Counted from the stretch's first letter, positions 12,075 to 24,173 are shown. The stretch: DNA of 64,000 bases from Gigaspora margarita (GCA_009809945.1 WTPW01000948.1:47122-111121), one strand, 5' to 3'. Notes: generated by a model from the letters alone, not told the origin. Program-made: numbers and translations.

Positions 12075-12468
12075 GCTTCAGGACAAACTAAAGAAAAAAG
12101 AAATACAGAAAACAGATGACATATTATAAATGAGATTACTGTAAGTTTACGTGGCAAATATTGGTGCGTTGAAGATAAAAGTGGTGCTGAAAAGGCGGTA
12201 GTTTTTATAACTAGATTAGAAGATACATTAAATCCAATTTTTAGTATGAATTAAAAAAAATAAATAAAAAAAATAAAAAAGGTAATGCATTATTTATCAT
12301 TGTATGATATCGTTTATTGAATATTTATTAATAATTTTTTTTAACTACATTTAGTCAAAATCATAGTTATTGCTTAAACAAAATATCCAATACTTATAGA
12401 ATTACCAACTTATATACTTACTGTCTCGATCAGGAGGATATTTTATCATCTGAAAATACTGTATAATA

Positions 12469-12618
12469 AGGGGAGTGACAAAAATCAGGTGATTTTTTAG
12501 GGGGGAGGAAGGATAAAAAATATTGAAATTATATATAAAAACATGACCAAATCTATATTAAAGAGAGGGGGGTAGGCCTTTAATAAAAAATAATCAGGTG
12601 ATTAATGACATGGCCCTA
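12469..12618. mobile_element. 150-bp MITE, copy A (CAGGTGATT ends)
   Basis: GTGACAAAAATCAGGTGATT at the left is mirrored as AATCAGGTGATTAATGACAT at the right. A colinear copy lies at 55353-55503, and related ends occur near 6535 and 42820. Non-coding. Confidence 0.7.
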
Positions 12619-12793
12619 ATTGATATTTTTTTTTGTATGAGTTAAAAAAAAAAACATTATAAATAAATATTGTTTAGGGACTGATCTTATATATACAAAT
12701 TACTACGTTGCTATCGATCATAAAAAAGAAAATTAGTAATTATGGTCCAGTGCAAAAAGATTTGCACACCAAAAAAATTAGTAATTTTTGTAC

Positions 12794-13071
12794 TAGAGTT
12801 CCGCAATTTGATTTGACTTCAAATATTTGAATCAAATATTTGATCAAATTCAAATTTGACTATATTTGATTTGATCAAATTCAAATTTGGCCAAATTTGA
12901 TTTAATTTGACAAATATTTGATTTGATTTAAAAATTACTATTAAAAATTCAAATTCAAATCAAATTCAAATCCAAATATTTGAATCAAATCAAATTCAAA
13001 TCAGGTCAATTTGATTTGATCAAATTCAAATTGACCCAATATTTGATTTGATTTGAATTTGAGGAACCCTA
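12794..13071. mobile_element. 278-bp hAT MITE built of TTTGAATTTGA repeats
   Basis: Ends TAGAGTTCCGCAA and (complement) TAGGGTTCCTCAA are flanked by the exact 8-bp duplication TTTTGTAC (12786-12793, 13072-13079). The whole interior consists of short inverted and direct copies of CAAATTTGAATT. The TAGGGTTCC terminus is shared with the transposase-bearing hAT at 15971-22540. Confidence 0.9.
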
Positions 13072-13079
13072 TTTTGTAC

Positions 13080-13790
13080 TAAATAAAAGTTTTTAAATAT
13101 TTGATTAATTATTTAAATTTTTTTTATATTAAATAAAGTAGGTTTCAATCTAACTTTTTATATGATTTTTATTATTTTAATACCAATTTATTTTAGGGTA
13201 TATTTATTTACCGCACTATACAATATCACTAATTTATTGCCTCTCACATAATTGACCAATCAAATTTTAAGATTAGGTGTAATGTAGCACAATTAAAAAA
13301 TTCAAAACAAATGTTTATTTTGTCAAAAATTGTCTATAACTCAAAACTTCATATATAAAACTATCCTTCGTGCTCTAATAAAAAAAATTTCTTTCAAAAT
13401 TTTACTATTAAAAACTTCTTCTAATATCTACATTACTCTTATCTTACCCTAATCCTAGCTAACAAAAATCCAGGTTATTTTTGGGTATTTTGATTTTATG
13501 TTACATCTGATTTTATGATCTGCAGTAGATGTGGCAACATCGCATGGTGCAGTATATAAATTATCCCTTTATTTAAATAATTTTTAATACAAAACGTTTT
13601 GAATTTTTTTAAAAAAAAATTTTTTTTAAAAAAAATCTATTTTAAATATTTTCGAAGCCAATTTGCATTTTTATAAGTTTGTACTATGCAAGTGCATTAA
13701 TGTACATATAATAAACATGTGATTAAAATTTGAGCAAATTTGAATTACTGGTTAAAAAAAATTACATTTTAAAGTTAGATAATTAATAAA
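13080..13790. other. A+T-rich spacer, nothing recognised
   Basis: No coding pattern, RNA gene or clear inverted termini seen. Long A and T runs near 13600-13640. Confidence 0.5.
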
Positions 13791-13792
13791 TT

Positions 13793-14096
13793 GGGGCCTT
13801 TGCAATAGAAAGGGCCGATACTGCCCAAAAATGAAAATTGAGTTTTTGTTGTATCCGGATAAATTTCGACACAGGCTACATTTTTCAATTATAATTGGAA
13901 ATTGATTTGCATAATAAAAATTTGAGTTATTTAAAAAAACTTTCTTTGGAGTTTCATAGATCACGGGATTGTCCGATACAACTAACCAATCAAATCACAA
14001 AATTTTTGAGTAACCCGGATCAGTCTGAACATAACAAACATGATTTTTCAAAGTTGTATATAAACCAGTATCGGCCCTTTCTACTGCAAAGGCCCC
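13793..14096. mobile_element. MITE, complete copy of GGGGCCTTTGC family
   Basis: About 30-bp inverted ends: GGGGCCTTTGCAATAGAAAG...CCGATACTG and its mirror, with one mismatch. Flanks (AATAAA / TTATTAA) do not give a clean duplication. Relatives occur at 6621-6899 and 25375-25557. Confidence 0.85.
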
Positions 14097-14132
14097 AATT
14101 ATTAAAAATTTATTATATACTCCAACTTATAG

Positions 14133-14964
14133 AATTGATAATAACTTTTGATCCACTGATCCATTTTGAATGATTTAACTACCAAAATGTTCGTCTAAAT
14201 GAGACGATTCTAACAAGCACAAATTCGTTAAAATCCAATCACAGGATCCCAAGATCGTTCAACTTTTGCATAATTTCAATAATAATTTTTAAATAAATTT
14301 CTTTATCTTTGAATAACTATTGATTCACTAGCCCATTTTAAATGATTTAACTACCAAAATGCTTGTCTCATCAAGACGATTCTAACAAGCCCAAAATCAT
14401 TAAATTCTAATCACAGGATCCCAATATCAATAAAGATTTGTATCATTTTAATCAAATTTGTTATATATATATATACTAATTTGATTAAAATGATACAAAT
14501 CTTTATCGATATTGGGATCCTGTGATTTGAATTTAATGTTTTTGTGCTTGTTATAATTGCTTCACTGAGGCGAGCATTTTGGTAGTTAAATCATTCAAAA
14601 CGGGCTAGTGGATTAATAGTTATTCAATGATAAAGGCGCTGACATTTATTAGATAATATTTTAGGGGGTGGGGGGTCAAGAAAAATCTTACCTTAGTTAG
14701 TTAGTTAAATTTGATTGGCTAAAATAAAATCTTACCTGGGGTGGGGGTAAGCCTCTATAGTAAATGGATATTAGGTAATAAATGTCAGCGCCCTAAATGA
14801 ATTTACTCAAAATCACTATTAAAATTACAAAAAGTTGAACGATCTTGGGATTCTGTAATTGGATTTTAACGATTTTGTGCTTGTTAGAATTGTCTCATTT
14901 AGACGAGCATTTTGACAGTTAAATCATTCAAAACAGACTAGTGGATCAAAAGTTATTACCAATT
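14133..14964. mobile_element. Large foldback element with nested arms
   Basis: The left arm AATTGATAATAACTTTTGATCC... returns inverted at 14815-14964. A second inner pair (14310-14440 / 14490-14630) repeats the same motif set: TAGTTAAATCATTCAAAA, GTCT..AGAC, CTAACAAGC, TCACAGGATCCCAA. A smaller MITE (14635-14792) sits in the right arm. Non-coding. Confidence 0.85.
14635..14792. mobile_element. 158-bp MITE (GGCGCTGACATTTATTA ends)
   Basis: GGCGCTGACATTTATTA at the left and TAATAAATGTCAGCGCC at the right are perfect mirrors. It lies inside the right arm of the foldback 14133-14964. G-rich interior tract GGGGGTGGGGGG near 14665. Confidence 0.8.
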
Positions 14965-15131
14965 ACAGAAATTGGTACAATTTATATATAGTAAATTTTT
15001 TTATTATTAATAAAAGTTTTTATTTTAACAATAATATAATTAAAGCTGTAAACCACCTTCTTGCAACATTACAAAAGCGAAAAGAGATCTCCACACCCTC
15101 TACGAAGATTTCACGTGCTCTAGATATAATA

Positions 15132-15540
15132 TGAAAGAAGAATCTTTCAAACACTTAACCTGTTATAAGTGCGATAATGAGATTTGAAAAGTAAAAGAAG
15201 AAGCTATCATCGAAGAAATTTGGTCCTTACTAGATATAGAAGAGAAAGCAGAAATTTGTGCTAAACAATTAACCTCTATATTATTAGTCAACAGTACTCG
15301 CGCATATGAGAGAAGAGAAAAGCTAGCTAGAAGCATAATCCCGCTCACAGCATGATCAGACCTGGAACGTTTTCCGATTAGGAAAAAATCAATCAACTCA
15401 ATTTTAGCCTCCTGGCTAGAAAAATGGATGAATTTGTTCCAGGAGACCATATGGAAGAACAGATGCGAAAAGATAATCAAATGGAAAAAAGCTATTGGTA
15501 TATCAGCAAAAACAAAACGAGATGCTATGAGAGGCTAAGT
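15132..15540 (+). pseudogene. LINE copy 3, C-terminal domain (pseudogene)
   Basis: Reading from ATG 15132 across a stop near 15184 and another near 15353 gives a Lys/Glu-rich domain ending W-x2-RC-x5-W-x4-GI (WKNRCEKIIKWKKAIGI near 15450-15505). This aligns with WQTRCNAVARWESQIGI of copy 1 and WPFRCEVVNDWEKDHSI of copy 2. CYKC near 15160 may be half of the preceding zinc knuckle. Function beyond nucleic-acid binding is not known to me. Confidence 0.75.
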
Positions 15541-15844
15541 TAAAGGCTCTAGTAGAATTGATGAAAAGGAAAAAAGAATAAAAGGGTTAACTGAAAAAGA
15601 GAATCATCCAAGGAAATCAACATCCTCGAACAAGAAAAGGAGGGATTGTAAAGTTAAAATTTCAAAAATTAAAAAGAATGAGAGAAATGTAGGAAAATAG
15701 TAATAGATGAAATAAAAAAATGAATAAATACTGGTATAAGGGGTTAGTAGAACCCCAGCTAATTTGATCATGATCGGCTATAGAACCATGTCAGTGATAT
15801 GACTAATTAGATAATCGCACCTATATTAGTCAGGGAGACGAATT

Positions 15845-15900
15845 CTACTTTGGCAGGTCGCACATAGGTGCCTATGGTAACTAGGTGAGCTGTACTTTAA
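15845..15900 (+). other. Conserved LINE 3' UTR motif, copy 3
   Basis: GGCAGGTCGCACATAGGTG then CCTATGG; the ATAGGT...CCTAT pair can form a hairpin. Same position relative to the ORF and tail as at 4606 and 40320. Confidence 0.55.
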
Positions 15901-17515
15901 TTGTAAGATGCTTAGTATTAGAATTAGACTAGCATTTGTATATGTAGCTATATTCTTTTAAATAAAGTACTAGGGTTCCAACCTCTCACCCAAATAACTA
16001 TATAACCGATTATCTGACCTGAAAAAATTGCTAACCGGATCATATTTTGATATAACTGGTTTTTTTATAATATGCGGGTATTCGGTTGGTAAACGGGTAA
16101 GTACGAGTATACAGTTGGCCCGGTTACCTGTTAAATATTTAGTTAGATTCTAGCAGCTAGAGTTAGTAATAATACCGTAATCATGCATATATATTGCATA
16201 GAGATAATGCATAGAGATAATGAATAATGCAAAGTAATTGTACTAATTGTAGGTATGATTCATCAATGTATAGAAGGTAATCATATCGTTATTAATCGTT
16301 TAGAACCTTTATTTTTTTATTGGTATACTATTTTCGCTATTAAGACATGACAAGTACATTATATTCATTTTATTCTTGAACGCTACGCTATTATAAAAAT
16401 TTTATCACAGTTATTGTTTACTAGCTGTTATTGCTAGTTATTGATCCACAAACCTTTCTACACTAGTCGTCACCCATTAGTTATCCCAATTTACAACTAC
16501 GCATCACAACTATGTGTCACAACTAAGCACCCACCAAGTCGCCCACAAATAACAAGTAGTTTTCTAGCAGTTTTCCAGCCATCCACAAATTACAACCACA
16601 AATTACAACTACAAGTAGTTTTTCGTTGCCCACAAGTCACAACTAGCCTGTTTTTTGTTAACTTTTACCTGCTAGTTATTGTCTACTACTACTATTGCAA
16701 AAACGAAGCTCAAAGTAGTACAATTATTTTAAAATTAAATGAAATTTTTAGCAAAGTTATTATATTTATAATATTAAAATATCTTAACTTACTGTAATAA
16801 AAGGACAGATAGTAAATAAGTCTGGCTTATCCTATGTCTAATTACATGTTCAATAGTGATGCGCATAATGAGCACTCTTTAGATTATGATGAATCACTTA
16901 GAGGGGAATGATCGTATATAGATGATGAATCTCCTAGAGATAAAGAACCTTCTAGAGATGAGGAACCTCCTAGAGACGAGGAACCTCCTAGAGATGAGGA
17001 ACTATCTGAAGATAAAGAATCCCTCACGAAAAAAAAAAACTAAAAAGCGAAAAAAAAGAAGCAATCATAGTATTGCATGGGATTATTTTAAAATGGAAAA
17101 AGCCGAAGATAGGTTTGTTGATGTATGCCAACTCTGTAAAGAAAAAAATGTAACAGTTAAATATGCGCATGACTCATCAACCGGAAATATGCTTGGCCAT
17201 CTTTGGTCCAAGCACCGAATAAATAAAGATCATCCTGATAGAACTAATACAAGTGGCCTGATTGTCAAGGCAATACATATTATCACTAAACGTCGCCAAG
17301 AAAAACTAACAAGGGAGTTGATCGAATTTATTCTTGAGGACTGCCAGCCCTTAAATATTTTACGTTGCAACGTTTCGTTATCTTTTAAATGATATGGAAC
17401 CTGAATTTCAGATTCCCTGTGAGATAAATATTAAAAAAAAATTAATAAGGCTTATGATTGGAGCCACGATCAATTATTCAGCATGATGAATACAGATGGT
17501 GGATTTATCAATTTA

Positions 17516-17523
17516 ACGACAGA
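17516..17523. repeat. 8-bp target duplication ACGACAGA (left)
   Basis: Repeated at 19824-19831. Keeping one copy restores the hAT transposase reading frame exactly. Confidence 0.93.
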
Positions 17524-17589
17524 TATACTTGCTGCCCAAATTCAAATCTATAAATCCCAATTCCAAATCCCAAATCCCACTATCAAAAT

Positions 17590-17852
17590 CCCAAAGTCAA
17601 ATTAGGTACAAATCCCAAATTAGGTACAAATCCCAAATTAGGTACAAATCCCAAATTAGGTACAAATCCCAAATTAGGTACAAATCCCAAATTAGGTACA
17701 AATCCCAAATTAGGTACAAATCCCAAATTAGGTACAAATCCCAAATTAGGTACAAATCCCAAATTAGGTACAAATCCCAAATTAGGTACAAATTCCAAAT
17801 TAGATACAAATTCCAAATTAGATACAAATCCCAAATTAGATACAAAATTTAA
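17590..17852 (+). repeat. 18-bp tandem array (GGTACAAATCCCAAATTA), about 14 units
   Basis: Units are almost identical except for the last few (GATACAAATTCC variants). All six frames stay open through the array because 18 is a multiple of three; no gene is implied. Confidence 0.92.
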
Positions 17853-19072
17853 ATAAATACTAATTTTAAATTAAAAATAAATTTAATATAACAAATAATA
17901 ACTAATAATAATAATTTTTAATTGTTAATGAACTTAAATTTTATATGCAATAACTTTTGAAATAATTTCTTGTATTCTAAATATCATTCTTGGTATCAGT
18001 GTCCTCCTTCATCTTTTTCAGATTCATTTAAGTAAAATTCAATTTCTTTTTGGAACTTAATATATATAAAAAAAAAAAAACTTAAATACAATAAATTTGA
18101 TATTTAAATATATATTATTACAAATAGCAATTTTGCTTTTATATTTATTCTTATTATATTAATTATTGCAAAATAATTATTGAAAAGACAACTACTTCTG
18201 CAAAACAATTTTACTTTTATATTTATAGTGATTTATTACCTATTTGTGATACTAATTGTACTTGTAAAACTTACTTATATACTTATAATTTTTGAAAGAA
18301 TATTATTAAGCCTTAAAAAAAATTTTTATAAATTAACTTGAAATTAATTAAAAAGTTTGTTAGAGATTAGTTTGTTTTGTCACAACTTAATTAAAAAATT
18401 TTCTTCTTATACAATTTATTTAATCTTTAGTGAATAATTGTAAAACATAACTATAAAGTAAATTAAAAAATGTATATATTAAATTTGTTTCAAATTATAT
18501 ATTGTATTTTATAATTCTAAAAGCCAACATAGTTTAAAATTAATGCAGAACATACTAGCAAATTTAATTGTTAATATTTTAAAATTTGCAAGCTTAATAT
18601 GTTTTGACCCAATAATATTTAGTAGTTCTAATAGTATATAAAAATATAATCCTCTCATATAATAAAATAAAGAGTTTACTATATTGATTAAAAGATTTGC
18701 TATCAAGAAATTTAGTAAACTTTCAAATACATTACAAAATAAAAATAAAAATTTATATAATTTGCTATTTTAAAAATTACTGTATTAATATAGATTCAAT
18801 TGTATCTGTTTTAATAATCTAATAATTACTTAATTTTAAAATATAAAATAGATTATACAAGATGTTAAATAAACTACAAATAACTCTGAAAATTATAAAC
18901 CTGTTCATAATGAACACTATAACATATACACTATAACAAGCATACTATAACAAACCAAACACTACATGACAAGCTCTTTTTTTTTGCAGGTTGGTAAATT
19001 ATATGTATAACAGTATAAAGTGAAACTTTGAAGCTTTTGAAACTTAAATATTCTATGTACATATGTTGTATA

Positions 19073-19595
19073 TACCATATTTTCCCGAAAATAAGCTACT
19101 TTTTTTGGGCAAAAAGTTACACAAAAAATCAGAGGTAGCTTATTTTCAGGTAAAATTGATTTTTGGCCAATCGCAGAAAGTTGCTACATAGTAAAGTCCA
19201 AATTTTACTATGTAAATCGATTAATATCGCTTAAGTAAACTTATTTGGAAGGTCAAAATACATCTATTCTGAAATTTTTGTCAATATTGGAGAACTTTTT
19301 ATTATTTAACTTTTAATTTTTACGTTCGTCGAATATATTTTTTTAAAAAATTTTAATTTTTTCGTCGAACGTAAAATTCAAAAGTCAAATAATAAAAAGT
19401 TCTCCAATCTTGACAAAAATTTTAGAATACATGTATATTGATCTTTTAAATAAGTTTACTTAAGCGACTTTAATCGATTTACATAGAAAAATTTGGACTT
19501 TACTATGTAGTGACTATTGTCGATCGTGGGGTAGCTTATTTTCGGGTTAAAGACGTTTTGGAGTTTTTTGACCAAAAGAGAGGGAAAATATGGTA
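19073..19595. mobile_element. 523-bp foldback MITE with 9-bp duplication TGTTGTATA
   Basis: TACCATATTTTCCC and its mirror form the ends. TGTTGTATA lies at 19064-19072 and 19596-19604, a 9-bp length typical of MULEs. Long arms (19170-19345 versus 19365-19540) make the whole element one hairpin, centred on the CGTCGAA/AAAATTTTAATTTT region. GAAAATAAGCTAC near both ends marks the family. Relatives: 28244-28566, 26829-27050 (core only), 42532-42775 (right half). Confidence 0.92.
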
Positions 19596-22500
19596 TGTTG
19601 TATATGCATTGCTACTAGATTATNAATTACATATTTTGNNATTTGACTAATTTTAGGATTTGGGATAAATTTGGGATTTGGAATGATTTTGGAATTTGGG
19701 ATAAATATAAAAGGTAAATATTATTTGGGCATTTGGCACTTTTGATATTAAAATCCCAAATAGGTTTTAACTGTTTGGGATTTGGGATTTTATCCTGGGC
19801 CACTAATTTGGGCGGCAAGTATAACGACAGACCTATGGAGTTCAAGGACCAATGAAGAATATATTGGAGTAATGGCAACTTGGACCGATTCAACCTTTGT
19901 ATTACGAGAGGTATTATTAACAATTCAACCACTTTCTTCGCCACATACTGCCGAAAATATTAAAAATTCGCTCAATCAAATTATTACCGAATGGGGTCTA
20001 ATTGGAAGAATTTTTTGTATCATGATGGACTATGGTGCCAATATCAAAAAGGCAATTAGTTTAATGGACGATGTTGTATGGTTAGCTTATTCAGCCCATA
20101 CGCTTCAATTAAGCGTTTTAAAAGGTCTTTAGCCTGTGTTATGAATAATTAAAAGAGCAAAAAATCTGATCCTTTTTTTTTTTAAAAGCCCTAAACAAAC
20201 TGAACGTCTTAAAGATGCACAAGAAAAATATCGATACCCAACAATCTATCAAGTAACTCAGGATGTACCGATGAGGTGGAATTCCTCATATTTAGCTTGG
20301 ATTCGCCTTAAAGAATTACGAAAAGCAATTGATTATCTTGTTATTATGTTACCATCTGAACCAGAAAGATGTGACCGCCTTGATAAAGAATATTTGAAAT
20401 TAGTAAACTTAACTGATAGTAAATAGCAATTGCTCAATAAACTTATCTGCTTGTTAAAGCCATTCTACGAAGCTATTACTATATTTTCTGGCTCAACTTA
20501 TTCTACACAAAATCTTATATATCCTACAATAAAACTGCTTATTAAAAAGTTTGCATCCTCAGATGAGCAAACCGAAGAAGATTATGCTGATTTATTGTTT
20601 GGACCCAGGGAACAAATAAATGATGATCAAAATCAATTAATTACTGACGAAGAAGATCCTGACGAATTTGATGATGAAATGCCTGTGATTTTAGAAAAAC
20701 TTCGATAACCATTACGTATATCACAAGGATGAAAAAAAAAACAAAATCATAAAAAAGTTCAAAAGAATATTAATAAAAAATATAATGATTCACGATTTAA
20801 AGATCGTCATTTAATAGAGCCGCCTGTTGCTACTGAAGAGTTATATGACCTGGTCAAGGCAGCAAGTTATCTTTCTCTTCAAGAGTATTGGGACGTTCCA
20901 GAGGAAATTGGACTTATTGCATCGTTTTTGGACCCACGAATAAAAAACTTAAAATTTATTGATGAAAGTGCAAAGCGAATCACAATCAACATGGTATGGA
21001 GACTTTATTTTGAGGAAAAGTGTCACCAACCTTTGGCTAAGGAGATTCCAAAAAATTATGGGTTTGCAGAGTCATCTAGTATGTTGGCTTTTAATCCTTC
21101 AATAACTAATGATTTAGTTTTAGACTTATATTATAATGAAGAATCAGATGATGCTTATGAAGAGATTGAGTTTGATCGTTATCTTCATAAACCCATTCAA
21201 AAAAGAAATTGTGATCCATTGACATGGTGGCGGGACAATGCAGAAAAATTTCCCATCTTATCAAACCTGGTCCGGAAATATTTATCAGTATCAGCTACAT
21301 CTGTTCCTTCTGAACGCTTGTTTTCGGATGCTAGGCAGCATATAACAGCATTGCATAACAGGCTTCAGTCTGATATGGTCGAACAAATGCTGTTTCTCAA
21401 GTGTAATACAGAACATTTTTCTATTTTTAGGCCAGATGAAGAATGAAATACAGGTAAAAGATATATTTATATAAGACTAATAATTTTACTCTTAAAAATT
21501 AATAAACTATTTGCCTTAATAGGCGTTACTTGTTTTGTGACCCTAATGGAATATTATAGAGATTAGATCATAGATTAGATAAATTTATTATCTGGTCTTA
21601 TTTTTGAATAATATGAATTTCAGATCGTAATTGCAAAAGAATCTATTAATTGTAATAAATACTAGATTATCAAGAAATAATTGCATTATATAATAGAATC
21701 ATTTTAGGTCTCATATCGATAATTAAGATAATTATAGGAAGTGCGAATTGTATTCTGTCTTAATCTTTATCGTATTAAAAAAGAGCTAGTTTTAAAAAAA
21801 AATAAGAAATAAATAGGTAAAATTTTGATTGGATAAATTGGTAGGCTTTTTTGTTACGTATGTTTATATTTTATTTTATACTTTTTATATCTAAATATAT
21901 TTTAATTTACATTTGCACAGATTTTACCTTTTTACCTATTTACGCTTTCATTTATTTAACTCAGATTTCAAAAATATATATAATTATGAATACGAGTATA
22001 TATACTGTTATTTGCAAAAACTTAGTTTGTTGTTTAATAATTTTAATGTAATGATTAGATATTATTTCATTGGTACGTTTTATTAAATGCAATTATAAAT
22101 GCGCAAAGTGAAAACTTGGAAATTTTATAAGATTTCCAGGTTTTCTCTTTGTGGCATTTTTTACTATAGTAGATGGCTATATTAATGGTCTTCAATATTA
22201 ATTTTTTGGTTTTATTATTAATAGTGTTACGTTTATAATATGGTTCTTTTGAACTAAATATACGGAAATTGACATATAAACAAAATAAATTAAATTTTAA
22301 AATTTAAAATTACAACTAAAGTGTATATAAATACTGTAATACGTATATAATTGTATTGTAATATTGATATAGTAATTTGTGTTATCTGATATAATCGGGT
22401 ATCCATGTAACCTGGTCTAATCAGTTAATCGTGTTATCCGGTTTAATCAGGTAACTGGTTTTGGTTTCAGGTAACCGGTTAGTAAAAACGGGTGACCTGA

Positions 22501-23389
22501 CGGGTACGGGTTTGGATTTTCAATCCAGTTTGGAACCCTATAAAGTACGACATGATCGTCAAAAAAATATATATATATATATAATTATACTAATTTTATT
22601 TTTATATATCCGAATAGTAAATAAATATTTTGAATTAAAAAAATTTAAAATTAAATTATAAAAAAAAATTTTGAATCATAGCTATTCAATGTAATGATGC
22701 TGCCCGAAACTCTTTTGGCCCAAAAACCGAATCCGAAACTAGTTTTAAATATCTGAAACTAAATTCCGAAATTCTGAAACTATATAAAAACCCCGAAACT
22801 ATATAAAAACCCTGAAACTCTAAAATGGTAAAATGGTATTATCTGAAACTATTTTGGGAGTATAAACTTTCTATTCAATACAGGGGTAATTATTATCGGG
22901 TATTGTTAAAAAATTCTCACATATACCTTATTAATAAATTGAGTATTGGGTTTTAATATACGTATGCACATATGTATGAGTATATATGGCATTGTCTTTC
23001 ACTTGTTTTTTTATTTTATTTTATTTTAGGCCATACAAATTTAATTACTTGACCCAGCTGGATTATAAAAACCAATTAATTGATTTTGCACGGCCTTATT
23101 TTATTATTTAATTTTTTTGGTTTACGGTTTATTTAAAATTTTTATAAGTTTATTTATTAATGATATTGTATCAAATTTATTATGTTCGTTACATACATAA
23201 TCACCTACNACTAATCCTTTTAAACANCTTACCCTTAACCTAAATTCTAACCACGTCTTACCCTAGTTCTAAACCACATTCCTATTTACCCTTACCCTAA
23301 CTTCTAACTTGCGTCCTAATTTATCCTTATTCTAACCGTCAACCTATGTCCTCATATACCTAACCCAACTGTTCGGGTATCAAAATGAC

Positions 23390-23900
23390 ATTATGATCCT
23401 AGAACGTAGCAATGCTCCGAATCGGGAACCGATATACGACAATACCAAGCGACATGCCAATATACGATGAGCTATGGCACAAACGAAGACCTTTACTCAG
23501 CGGCAACGAATTAAAAAGAAAACAAATAAGCTGTTAGTAAAGAATAAAGGACAATTATGAAGGCATCAGCATACGAATGAAACCACCTACGACATGCACC
23601 AATACAATAACACCAGATGACACTACACTAATATAAAAGCGATGACACACAGAATCACCATCACCATTATACGACGACACCACATGACGGCTCCAAAATA
23701 CGACAACTCCAAGTGATAACTCCAATATACGACGACTCCAAGAAGCAGTACGAAGTATAAACAAAGCAATAAACAATAATGCCGGCAAACGACAACATGA
23801 AAACATCATACATTACCAGTGACGACTCCTAACGGCGACACCAATAATGACACCTACAACGATTCCAAGGAACAGTACCAACTAGAGCAAGGTATCCAAA
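23390..23900. repeat. Degenerate repeat of CCAATATACGACGACTCCAAG units
   Basis: Repeated phrases ATATACGAC, GACGACTCCAAG, GACACC. It is less A+T-rich than its surroundings, suggesting a captured or expanded satellite. The minus-strand 84-residue ORF over it has no recognisable domain. Confidence 0.6.
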
Positions 23901-24173
23901 GTGTCGATATCGAGAAAGGTATTAAAGAGAAAGCTACAAAAGAAAAAAAATTAATTAGTATAGTATGATACAAAAAAAAAACTACAGAAAAAAAAAAATA
24001 CTTATCATGTAGATCCTATTGTGCATATATATATGCAAGGGGATTTTTCTCACGGTTAAGCGTGGTAATTCTCTTTTATTTAATATTTTTATTTTTATCG
24101 GTTTTTTTTTATAAATTTTTTTATTTTATTTTATTTTTACTTTTTTTTTTTTATTTTTAACTTTTTTTTTTTT

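Larger units (their letters stand above)
7430..12255 (+). pseudogene. MULE (Mutator-like) transposase pseudogene, interrupted by two elements
   Basis: Fragments in order read as a FAR1/MULE-type transposase. 7620-8150 gives a FAR1-like N-terminal DNA-binding part (HTHTLGKSDIIK, NYAPVAITNNVKKYA, VANIRYKI). After the insertion at 8202-10812, DDE-core text follows: MDSTYKTNKY (first Asp) near 10815, IDQSNTET (second Asp) near 11005 and TNALEFYH near 11335. The ORF 11542-11823 carries a SWIM zinc finger, C-W-C then C-K-H (about 11635-11680). Coding resumes after the MITE at 11808-12074 with QTKEKRN. Numerous stops and frame changes mean that no active enzyme can be made. A functional relative would cut and paste DNA with 9-bp duplications. 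The terminal inverted repeats of the parent element were not identified. Confidence 0.8.
17524..19823. mobile_element. 2.3-kb hAT-like MITE inserted in the hAT transposase
   Basis: Ends TATACTTGCTGCCCAAATT and (complement) TATACTTGCCGCCCAAATT, 18 of 19 identical, flanked by ACGACAGA. Both subterminal zones are made of AAATCCCAAATT-type units: a regular 18-bp array on the left and looser TTTGGGATTTGG units at 19655-19800 in the opposite sense. The rest is A+T-rich and non-coding, with a foldback at 19073-19595. Confidence 0.92.
16834..21446 (+). pseudogene. hAT transposase (BED zinc finger, dimerisation domain), split by a MITE
   Basis: Start ATG 16834 (MSNYMFNSD). An acidic run with four or five PRDEE-type repeats follows (16930-17020), then basic residues and a BED finger at about 17075-17225 (C-Q-L-C then H-x4-H). 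Coding stops at the MITE (17524) and resumes at 19832: the break falls inside the catalytic-Asp motif, INLTTD before and DLWSSRTNEEYIG after. Later landmarks are MDYGAN near 20025, SAHTLQLSV near 20090, VPMRWNSSY near 20270, FLDPRIKNLKF near 20930, and the C-terminal hAT dimerisation domain PLTWW...VPSERLFSDA at 21215-21340. Internal stops lie near 16907, 20130, 20425 and 20706, and there is a frameshift in the A tract at 17030. So it is inactive even without the MITE. Confidence 0.9.
15971..22540. mobile_element. hAT transposon carrying its own transposase gene
   Basis: The element starts TAGGGTTCCAA and ends TTTGGAACCCTA, with the exact 8-bp duplication TAAAGTAC at 15963-15970 and 22541-22548. 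Subterminal regions on both sides (15990-16135, 22380-22510) are rich in CCGGTTA/TAACCGG and GGGTA motifs. It contains the transposase at 16834-21446 and is 6570 bp long because of the nested 2.3-kb MITE; without it the element would be about 4.3 kb. Confidence 0.93.
15043..22578 (+). mobile_element. LINE copy 3, 5'-truncated, split by a hAT element
   Basis: The LINE body is 15043-15970 plus 22549-22578, ending CATGATCGTC then an A tail, like CAGGATTGCC-A(n) of copy 2. ATATAATTA at 15034-15042 and 22579-22587 is a plausible target duplication, though A+T-rich. Only the C-terminal part of the ORF and the 3' UTR remain. An AATAAA lies at 15961-15966, beside the hAT insertion. Confidence 0.75.

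Noticed and set aside
17529-17852. Open frames on both strands (QIRYKS / LYLIWD repeats)
   Set aside because: They result from an 18-bp tandem array inside a MITE; every frame is open because the unit length is divisible by three and lacks stops.
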